A stretch of 5,058 nucleotides of DNA from UBA2638 sp046293135 (GTDB lineage: Bacteria > Pseudomonadota > Alphaproteobacteria > Micavibrionales > Micavibrionaceae), in the NCBI GenBank assembly GCA_046293135.1, contig JBKBPR010000017.1:1-5058 (forward strand). Direction: 5' to 3'. Numbering within the stretch: the first letter of the stretch is position 1; each line of letters opens with the position of its first letter. Of the stretch, positions 1 through 5,058 are shown piece after piece. The notes beneath the pieces were generated by a model. It searched no databases, had not been told where the DNA came from, and worked only from the letters and a program-made list of their open reading frames with translations. A program made the translations under genes and the position numbers.

Positions 1-7
1 GGCCGCG

Positions 8-21
8 CCCCGTTAACGAGG
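8..21 (-). other. Short hairpin after the GT4 stop; not a clear terminator
   Basis: On the minus strand the transcript can pair CCUCG with CGGGG (one U-G pair) around a UUAA loop, starting 14 bases after the GT4 stop codon. The DNA contains the palindrome CGTTAACG-like core. No U-run follows (the next bases are GC-rich), so this does not look like an intrinsic terminator; the operon may continue past the left edge. Confidence 0.2.
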
Positions 22-35
22 GGAAGGATTGCCTG

Positions 36-2231
36 TCACAGCCAGTAGGCCCGCTTGATGATGTCGATGCGCGGCACATCAATGCCCCGCACGCGCGCTT
101 CACCTGTCAGCCAGGCGCATTCATGGATGGAGGCAAGAGCGCCGGGAATCTTGTGCAGGCTGTAGGTACTGGCCACAGGCTTGCAGAAGAAGGCCACCGT
201 GTCATCGATGAACTCCGCCGCACGGGCTTTCACCTCCGCCGGAGCCTCATCAACAACGGTCCGCTCCAGCTGGATCACATCAAAGTCGAGGCAATAGGGG
301 ACATCTTCCATGAAGGGCCTGTTGCGTGCCAGCTCCCGCTCGGCAGCCAGCCGCAGCGCATCGGCACCGGCATAGGGGCGGCCGAGAGCATGATAAACCC
401 ACAGGATATGGACGACGCCGCCGAGATCGCCGAGGTCAGGATCATGCCGCAGCCTGTAGAGGGCGCGGAAGATGTTCTGGATCAGTTGCACCCGGTAAGG
501 CCTGAGGAGGCCGGTACGGGCATCGATGATATGCTTCTCTGACGCAGACAGAACCTCCTGAACGAGATCCTCCGTCGCCCACTTGACATGCCCCGAATGC
601 GCCAGATGCAGCAGGATGGACGGAATACCCCCGATCCAGTGGCTGACGCGCCAGATATGATGCGTCCATGGCCAGGGCCACAGCGGCACCTTGCGCTTGT
701 CGATCAACTGATCCAGCTGCCACCCCGTGTAAAGCGCCGGAGGCGGAACCAGCTTGCCATGCTGCTCAAGAAGCCGGACGGCGGCCAGAAGATAGGCCGT
801 CAGATGCGCATTCACCGGCTTGCCGCTGGCGGGCAGCTTGCCCTCCGCACGCGCAAACAAACGCAGGTCCGCAAGATGGGCGGCATATTTTTCTGCCGCG
901 TCCGCAGGGATCTGGTCTGCCATGTCCAGCATGGCAAAGGTGTAGACGATATCCGCATGATCCTGCAGCGGAATGGCGCCGGCCTCTCCCCTGCCCTCAA
1001 GCCAGAAGGCAACACCCGCAGGCGACCGCCGTGCCGCAAGGTCAACCAGCGCCCGCCGGAAGGACGCCGGATTCTGCCCCATATCCGGATGCACGGCTTT
1101 CAGATCGTCGTATTCGATAGCCTTGCCAGCGTCTTTTCGTCCAGCAGGCAGATCTGAGATCAGATCAAGAATCTTATCGACATGCCGCTCAAGAGTATGA
1201 CGGCCACTGACTTGAAGACTGAGCCCTCCCAGTCTTACAGCCTCCTCTTGAGAGCTTAGAACAAAATTAACTTTCTCAGAGAGCTCTACAGCATCATCAA
1301 CCGGAAAAAATGCCGCGCATATTTTTCCATCCTCAAGAGATAAGACCTCTTTCAACACATCTAGATCTGAGGAAATGATTGGAATTCCTGAACCTGCGGC
1401 TTCAATGACCGCAAGGCCGAAAGTCTCCCAGCGTGACGGAAATGCGAAAATATCAGCCGCTCTCAGATAGGTCGCGACCATCTCACCTGGAATTTCACCA
1501 ACAAACATCACGCGGTCAGCAACGCCTACCTCAACCGCCAAGTGCTGCAACTCTTGACGTAACTCTCCGTCGCCAACGACGTAGAGCCTGGCATCCTGGA
1601 TGAGCGCCATCGCCCTGATAAGCGTATCCTGCCCCTTTTGTTTTGAAAGTCGTCCGACAGTTACAATAACCCGCTCACTTGCTTGAATACCGAGTGCATC
1701 ACGGGCTTCGCTCTTTGAGCGCATATCCACTCGCGGTGTAATGCCATTCATGATCGTCCGCATCCTCCGAAGATAGGATGCACGGCGTCCGTTGAAGCAT
1801 GACCTCGTCCAAGCAGAGTTAGCGACTGTCGCATTATAGATGCCCAGCGAACCCCAGAGGTGATCTATCGTCTGGAAGAGCTTATTAATCCTTTCGGGCG
1901 GCTGTGTTTGCCAGCTGATCCGCCGCCTTTGCCCAGCAAAAAAAGCAACTGCATTTCCTATTATATTAGCTGGCGCAGTATTTGTAATAAACGCGTCATA
2001 TTTCTCCGCGCGCAACTTGCGCCAAAGTCTGAATATCCCCATCAGCACATGCTGCGGCCTCTTTGAGGCGGACAAGATTGTTTTTTCCTCGTCCTCAAAA
2101 CAGGGGCGAGCCTGATAGATCGAAAAAACATCGACAGAATGGCCTCGTGCCCGAAGTTCATTTGCCGTTTGCATGACGCGCGTTTGAGCGCCGCCAACTT
2201 CCAACTGAGTAAATAAAAACGCTATCTTCAT
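36..2231 (-). CDS. GT4-family glycosyltransferase with a large C-terminal helical (alpha/alpha-toroid-like) domain
   Basis: The protein is 731 aa from the ATG at 2231; a TTG at 2243 is in frame but adds only four residues. Residues 1 to about 360 form a GT-B fold, GT4-type retaining glycosyltransferase. Visible features are an N-terminal GGAQTR loop (13-18), a VANSAWTR segment (136-143), the nucleotide-sugar site VTVGRLSKQKG (190-200), VVGDGEL (218-224), and an E-x7-E pair (E269 and E277) in SRWETFGLAVIEAAGSGIP (266-284). GT4 enzymes normally end near 350-400 aa, so about 365 residues are extra. That part has no signal peptide or membrane segment, is rich in Trp and His, and carries six spaced helix motifs (near 425-438, 474-492, 531-547, 602-617, 647-658, 693-710), suggesting an (alpha/alpha)6 toroid; its function is unknown to me. 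The extra domain is GC-rich while the GT4 part is not, so the gene looks like a fusion or recombinant. It follows the polymerase gene after 33 bases and probably adds a sugar to the repeat unit; the sugar is not determinable. Confidence 0.85.
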   Translation of the reverse strand: MKIAFLFTQLEVGGAQTRVMQTANELRARGHSVDVFSIYQARPCFEDEEKTILSASKRPQHVLMGIFRLWRKLRAEKYDAFITNTAPANIIGNAVAFFAGQRRRISWQTQPPERINKLFQTIDHLWGSLGIYNATVANSAWTRSCFNGRRASYLRRMRTIMNGITPRVDMRSKSEARDALGIQASERVIVTVGRLSKQKGQDTLIRAMALIQDARLYVVGDGELRQELQHLAVEVGVADRVMFVGEIPGEMVATYLRAADIFAFPSRWETFGLAVIEAAGSGIPIISSDLDVLKEVLSLEDGKICAAFFPVDDAVELSEKVNFVLSSQEEAVRLGGLSLQVSGRHTLERHVDKILDLISDLPAGRKDAGKAIEYDDLKAVHPDMGQNPASFRRALVDLAARRSPAGVAFWLEGRGEAGAIPLQDHADIVYTFAMLDMADQIPADAAEKYAAHLADLRLFARAEGKLPASGKPVNAHLTAYLLAAVRLLEQHGKLVPPPALYTGWQLDQLIDKRKVPLWPWPWTHHIWRVSHWIGGIPSILLHLAHSGHVKWATEDLVQEVLSASEKHIIDARTGLLRPYRVQLIQNIFRALYRLRHDPDLGDLGGVVHILWVYHALGRPYAGADALRLAAERELARNRPFMEDVPYCLDFDVIQLERTVVDEAPAEVKARAAEFIDDTVAFFCKPVASTYSLHKIPGALASIHECAWLTGEARVRGIDVPRIDIIKRAYWL

Positions 2232-2236
2232 TATAA

Positions 2237-2241
2237 CACCC
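2237..2241 (-). promoter_or_regulatory. Weak ribosome binding site of the GT4 gene
   Basis: GGGTG on the minus strand lies 5 bases before the ATG at 2231. It is a poor Shine-Dalgarno match, but it favours the ATG over the TTG at 2243, which would place this G-run inside the coding sequence. The ATG start also gives the normal MKIAFLF opening strand of GT4 proteins. Confidence 0.4.
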
Positions 2242-2244
2242 AAT

Positions 2245-2256
2245 CTATCTTGATAG
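2245..2256. repeat. Small palindrome in the polymerase/GT4 gap
   Basis: CTATC-TT-GATAG is a perfect 5-base inverted repeat with a 2-base centre, inside the only gap of any size (33 bases) in the operon. It is too short and has too tight a loop to be a convincing RNA hairpin or terminator. It could be a chance palindrome in AT-rich DNA or a small protein-binding site; no function can be assigned. Confidence 0.3.
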
Positions 2257-2264
2257 TGAATTTT

Positions 2265-3506
2265 CTAATTCTGCCGAATTGCCTTGGTTGCGAGCTTTTG
2301 CCTGTAAAACCCAAACACCAAAAATAAAAGCCAGATAAAATTTGATGATCTGAAGAGATTACTCTCAGTTACATTAAGAAAAACAATCAAGGATATAATT
2401 GAAATCATCGAAACGCTCAGAGTTCTCATACTATTCTCAGGGGAAGGGATCACAGACGCAAATCTAAAAACGGCAATCAACATGATGCCGAGACCGACTA
2501 GTCCAAGCTCAAGTGCTAAATCAAGGAAGCCATTGTGCGCATGTTCGGCAATCCACTTTTGCTCTGCAAAAAATTCATAATCGAAGTGCGTACCAAAGAA
2601 CCCCTCGATGCCGAACCCTGTGTAAGGTGAAGCTTGCAGCTTACGGATAGCGAAATCCCAGAGTGGTACGCGGCCACTTAACGTCATCGATTTTCCGGTC
2701 AACTCCGCAAACCACGATATGAAGGGCTCAATAACGAGCACCATTGTGGGAGCAAGTACCAGAACTGCCAAAAGCAGCAAGGATCTATAAATCGGCCCCC
2801 TAGAGCGTAGATATATGAAAATAGGCAGAGCAAATGAAAAAACAACAAATACAGCTATTGCAGTTACCGATTTCGTCTCCAACAATACCAATATAGAAAT
2901 AATTAAAGACACCTTCGCAAATTTCTTAACTCGATACAGATCTGGACTATAAATGACTACATAGGAAAACACAGCCAATAAAAGAGCAGCTCGACCAAGT
3001 ACATTTTTCTGCATAAACAAGCCACGCCACGCCCCAGGATGGAACATTGTTGAACCCGCAGTGCTGGGCAATGCAATTGCAAGCAGAGCAGAGATCAGCA
3101 CAACGGCAAACAAGCCGTACAATGCACCAGATACGATCTCGTTTATTGTCATGCGTCTTGAGATATACACCGCTGTCATCATAGTGAAGGTGTATGAAAT
3201 GGCCTTCGCAAAGGCCGCACTGGGCGCCGCCGACCAAGATGGAGATAGAAGCGCCCAAATACTCATAGCAAGTATAGCCGCGCCAAAATATGTACTGAAT
3301 GGCCAAACACGTATATATCTAAGACTTAAACAGGAAAGAGTAATCGTAATTAAATAAAATCCAATCTGATTTGCTGTCAATCCGCCAGCGCTCAAAGGCA
3401 CAAAGCTGGGATCAAACCTACCAACAGAAAGAAAGGCTAGTGCAGCAATAAGAATTTTGTTTGAAAAATTATCAGAAGATTGAACTTTAGAAGAGGCCTC
3501 CGACAT
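2265..3506 (-). CDS. Wzy-like O-antigen/exopolysaccharide polymerase (Wzy_C / O-antigen ligase family)
   Basis: This 413-aa inner-membrane protein has about 11-12 hydrophobic segments (near 16-35, 45-64, 72-92, 104-116, 123-147, 168-187, 198-209, 213-233, 241-262, 327-349, 362-378 and 388-402). Its signatures fit the Wzy_C/WaaL/ExoQ group: GAWRGLFMQKNVLGRA (158-173), resembling the W-R-G-x-F-x-(H)KN-x-LG motif; LSGRVPLWDFA (276-286); SPYTGFGIEGFF (293-304); and HAHNGFLDLALELGLVGLG (322-340), the AHN-x-(F/L) motif at the end of the large periplasmic loop. Such proteins join lipid-linked repeat units into polymer, or ligate polymer to an acceptor. Polymerase is the better reading, because it sits beside a Wzx-like flippase and glycosyltransferases, but sequence alone does not exclude a ligase. 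The ATG at 3506 is one base past the flippase stop, with TAGGA at 3513-3517 giving a 6-base spacing, so translational coupling is likely. G+C is low (line 2881-2940 counts 17/60). The stop is TAG at 2265-2267. Confidence 0.87.
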   Translation of the reverse strand: MSEASSKVQSSDNFSNKILIAALAFLSVGRFDPSFVPLSAGGLTANQIGFYLITITLSCLSLRYIRVWPFSTYFGAAILAMSIWALLSPSWSAAPSAAFAKAISYTFTMMTAVYISRRMTINEIVSGALYGLFAVVLISALLAIALPSTAGSTMFHPGAWRGLFMQKNVLGRAALLLAVFSYVVIYSPDLYRVKKFAKVSLIISILVLLETKSVTAIAVFVVFSFALPIFIYLRSRGPIYRSLLLLAVLVLAPTMVLVIEPFISWFAELTGKSMTLSGRVPLWDFAIRKLQASPYTGFGIEGFFGTHFDYEFFAEQKWIAEHAHNGFLDLALELGLVGLGIMLIAVFRFASVIPSPENSMRTLSVSMISIISLIVFLNVTESNLFRSSNFIWLLFLVFGFYRQKLATKAIRQN

Positions 3507-3507
3507 C

Positions 3508-4938
3508 TCAGATCCTACCCTTTGGACGCAGCAAATAGCAAATGGAAGCCTGACACATCAACATGAAGATACCATAGAGCGCAGCCAAACCAATAAGCTT
3601 TACCAGTGGCATACCGCTCCACCACCATGCCCCCTCACCCAGCACAAAAGCGCTTGCACAAGCAAAAGTAAGTGACAGATACGAGACGACAACAGGCACC
3701 CTAATCCCAACCTTCACCCTTGCAAGAATAATACTCTGAACAATCATAACGTTGAAAGTCACAGCCAGCGCCAAAGCGGCCCCCTCCAGCCCCCAAAATC
3801 GAACGAAAGGCAAAATAAGAAGAAGAAATATTACGCAACCAGTTGCGGTCACTAATGTCTCAAGGCTTGTTCTTTTTGAAAGTTCAAAGGGTAACGAATA
3901 GCTATAAGATCTCAGTGCTTCGCAAAGGAAGACAAACGGCGCGATTCTCCAGAGCAGACCTGATCCATCTATAATTTGCTCAGGTAGAATCTTCTGAAAA
4001 ATATCAGCTGAAAACACAGAAAGAACAGATGCGGCAGGAACCCCAACCACCAAGACAGATGATAGTATATTATAAATGCTCGCTTCAGTAGCCTTTTCAT
4101 CCTTCTCGACATAGGCCTCGACAGCATCTCGCACAAAAGCAAGCCTTGAGTTTACGCAGATGCCCTGCAAGGTTCTACGAGAAAGATCTGATGCAACGCT
4201 GTAAATTCCCGAGGCTATAGGCCCAAGCATCATGCCAATCAACAACCTATCGCCGCGAGAAATAACTTGAACGAATATATTGGATACAGAATAAGCCCGT
4301 GAGAAGACAAAATTTTCCTTGATGACGCTCCACGAAAATAGCTTCACGGAAAAATCATCATGATTGACTACGAGCAAGCAACACGATGCAGCAAGATTTC
4401 CCAGAACAAAAAACAAGATTGCCGTATCAGCAGATGGTCCGTCCGGTCTAAATACAAGGAACAGGCTAAATATTACTGAAGATCTCATTAAAACAACAAA
4501 GAAATATAGGACAACCTGCCTTTTGGCGGAGGTAACATTCGTCACCTGACTAAATATTGTCTCGGAGAATGCAAATGAAATGCAGATTAAAAACAAAATA
4601 ACAAAATCGCCACCCGCGCCCTCTAACTTCAAGATCGAAAACAAAGCGAGCGTTGCAATCAAAAAGAAAAAAGAAACGAGGAACACCGTAGACAAATACT
4701 CTCTTCGCCTAGAACGTTCATCTGGCATCAACCTCTGAATGGGAAAATGAAGTGAGTTCAAGAGAATAAAATGACAACCGATCGATATTGCCGTTGCCAT
4801 GTAATAGACCCCCAACTCAGTTGGCGGCAACCAGCTTGCGACGATGAAAGTGACAAGAAAACCAAAAACGAGCTGTATTATGCGGGCTGACAAAATCGGT
4901 CCCGTTCGGAACAAAAGAGCTTGAATTTTCTTCATCAT
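3508..4938 (-). CDS. Wzx-like polysaccharide repeat-unit flippase (MOP superfamily)
   Basis: The predicted protein is 476 aa, the usual size for Wzx/RfbX-type polysaccharide transporters. It is almost wholly hydrophobic, with about 12-14 membrane segments, for example near residues 15-35, 43-60, 81-104, 112-128, 142-163, 172-192, 290-310, 360-381, 384-405, 411-433 and 446-470. Family-like patches are RGDRLLIGMMLGPIASGIYS (228-247) and GLEGAALALA (383-392). The role expected from the family is to move the undecaprenyl-linked repeat unit across the inner membrane for periplasmic polymerisation. The frame is open back to 5043, but those 35 extra codons are proline- and arginine-rich and lie inside the WecG tail, so I reject them. 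Tandem ATGs occur at 4938 and 4935. A GAGGGG element at 4940-4945 lies 1 base from the first and 4 from the second, so translation may really begin at 4935 (475 aa). Composition is AT-rich compared with the upstream gene, consistent with transfer. Family assignment is strong; the glycan carried is unknown. Confidence 0.88.
   Translation of the reverse strand: MMKKIQALLFRTGPILSARIIQLVFGFLVTFIVASWLPPTELGVYYMATAISIGCHFILLNSLHFPIQRLMPDERSRRREYLSTVFLVSFFFLIATLALFSILKLEGAGGDFVILFLICISFAFSETIFSQVTNVTSAKRQVVLYFFVVLMRSSVIFSLFLVFRPDGPSADTAILFFVLGNLAASCCLLVVNHDDFSVKLFSWSVIKENFVFSRAYSVSNIFVQVISRGDRLLIGMMLGPIASGIYSVASDLSRRTLQGICVNSRLAFVRDAVEAYVEKDEKATEASIYNILSSVLVVGVPAASVLSVFSADIFQKILPEQIIDGSGLLWRIAPFVFLCEALRSYSYSLPFELSKRTSLETLVTATGCVIFLLLILPFVRFWGLEGAALALAVTFNVMIVQSIILARVKVGIRVPVVVSYLSLTFACASAFVLGEGAWWWSGMPLVKLIGLAALYGIFMLMCQASICYLLRPKGRI
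3513..3517 (-). promoter_or_regulatory. Ribosome binding site of the polymerase gene
   Basis: TAGGA on the minus strand sits 6 bases before the ATG at 3506, inside the last codons of the flippase gene. Together with the single base between the flippase stop and this start, it supports the chosen start and translational coupling. Confidence 0.6.
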
Positions 4939-4939
4939 T

Positions 4940-4945
4940 CCCCTC
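4940..4945 (-). promoter_or_regulatory. Ribosome binding site of the flippase gene
   Basis: GAGGGG reads 5'-3' on the minus strand and overlaps the TGA stop of the upstream WecG-family gene. It is 1 base from the ATG at 4938 and 4 bases from the ATG at 4935. The spacing favours the second ATG and rejects the long upstream extension of the frame. The overlap with the stop suggests re-initiation by ribosomes finishing the upstream gene. Confidence 0.55.
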
Positions 4946-5058
4946 ACCCCGTCTTCGTCATCAGACGCCAGGCGCTCTGGGCGTTGGTGATGAAGTAGCG
5001 GGCAAAGAGGCGGCGGGGCTCCTGGGCGAAGCGGTAGAACCATTCGAGGCCGAGGTTC
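4944..5058 (-). CDS. WecG/TagA/CpsF-family glycosyltransferase, C-terminal end only (partial)
   Basis: Only the last 37 residues are in the window; the first complete codon starts at 5057 and the TGA stop is at 4944-4946. The tail begins NLGLEWFYRFAQEPRRLFAR and continues YFITNAQSAW to the end. The pattern GLEW-(F/L)YR-x(3)-EPRRL-x-RY followed by a short helix is the classic C-terminus of the WecG/TagA/CpsF (GT26) family, whose members transfer a sugar such as ManNAc, ManNAcA or glucose to a lipid-linked acceptor at the cytoplasmic membrane; the basic and aromatic tail is thought to hold the enzyme there. The catalytic part is outside the window, so the donor sugar cannot be stated. The stretch is GC-rich (line 4981-5040 counts 39/60), unlike the flippase that follows after five bases. 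It is easily missed, because a longer open frame on the same strand runs through it in another register. I am confident of the family but not of the substrate. Confidence 0.85.
   Translation of the reverse strand, partial: NLGLEWFYRFAQEPRRLFARYFITNAQSAWRLMTKTG

Larger units (their letters stand above)
1150..4943. other. Low-GC segment between GC-rich flanks (probable exchanged cassette)
   Basis: Hand counts of 60-base lines give 39/60 G+C at 61-120, 41/60 at 961-1020 and 45/60 at 1021-1080, falling to 25/60 at 1261-1320, 17/60 at 2881-2940, 26/60 at 3241-3300 and 22/60 at 4621-4680, then 39/60 again at 4981-5040. The GT4 catalytic part is intermediate (32/60 at 1741-1800). The right edge coincides with the wecG/flippase gap; the left edge is approximate (about 1150-1260) and falls inside the GT4 gene. 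No repeats, integrase or insertion sequence are seen at either edge, so homologous recombination through conserved flanks is more likely than a mobile element. Confidence 0.6.

Noticed and set aside
8..21. Rho-independent terminator after the GT4 gene
   Set aside because: The hairpin is short, includes a U-G pair and is followed by GC-rich sequence rather than a T-run; kept only as a low-confidence hairpin.
588..1157. Plus-strand open frame of about 189 codons (and others at 123-542, 668-1120 and 973-1200)
   Set aside because: They lie antisense to the GC-rich half of the GT4 gene, give basic, proline- and arginine-rich translations without recognisable motifs, and are the usual shadow frames of GC-rich coding DNA.
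2230..2235. Perfect TATAAT on the minus strand just before the GT4 coding sequence
   Set aside because: It overlaps the ATG at 2231, so transcription would start inside the gene. The best -35-like match (TTCACT at 2255-2260) is weak and 19 bases away.
2947..3306. Second minus-strand frame of 119 codons inside the polymerase gene, and a plus-strand frame at 3061-3357
   Set aside because: Both are fully contained in the well-supported polymerase gene; their translations (Cys/Trp-rich in one case) show no family features.
4661..4677. A-rich tract (A5-G-A6-G-A3; T-rich on the coding strand) in the flippase gene as a possible slippage or phase-variation site
   Set aside because: The runs are only 5-6 bases long, encode an ordinary Phe-rich membrane segment, and are normal in AT-rich DNA.
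1..5058. Mobile element, CRISPR array, tRNA or toxin/defence system
   Set aside because: No direct repeats with spacers, terminal inverted repeats, transposase or integrase motifs, or tRNA-like folds were found; the minus-strand genes fill nearly the whole window.

Overview
The window looks like an internal piece of a surface-polysaccharide (exopolysaccharide, capsule or O-antigen) biosynthesis locus from a Gram-negative bacterium. The GC-rich flanks (hand-counted 60-base lines give about 65-75% G+C) and the ExoQ-like polymerase suggest a proteobacterium, perhaps an alphaproteobacterium of the rhizobial type. That placement is an inference from gene style only; no marker gene fixes the taxon.

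All convincing genes lie on the minus strand and read from the right edge to the left: (1) the last 37 codons of a WecG/TagA/CpsF-family glycosyltransferase (4944-5058, 5' part outside the window); (2) a Wzx-like multi-pass flippase (3508-4938); (3) a Wzy/O-antigen-ligase-family polymerase (2265-3506); (4) a GT4 glycosyltransferase carrying a large extra C-terminal helical domain (36-2231). The gaps are 5, 1 and 33 bases, so this reads as one operon, with likely translational coupling across the first two junctions. There is no promoter or rho-independent terminator I can defend, and no tRNA, rRNA, CRISPR or insertion sequence.

The genes fit one Wzx/Wzy-dependent pathway. The two glycosyltransferases would build a lipid-linked repeat unit on the cytoplasmic face, the flippase would move it across the inner membrane, and the Wzy protein would polymerise (or ligate) it on the periplasmic side.

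Composition is strongly mosaic. The WecG tail and the C-terminal half of the GT4 protein are GC-rich, while everything between about 1150 and 4943 is much poorer in G+C (some lines are 28-43%). This pattern suggests an exchangeable serotype cassette. Its right edge falls in the wecG/wzx gap and its left edge falls inside the GT4 gene, at the boundary between the catalytic part and the extra domain. That domain shows six GG/HxxxL-type helix motifs, suggestive of an (alpha/alpha)6 toroid of unknown function, and is the most interesting item here.
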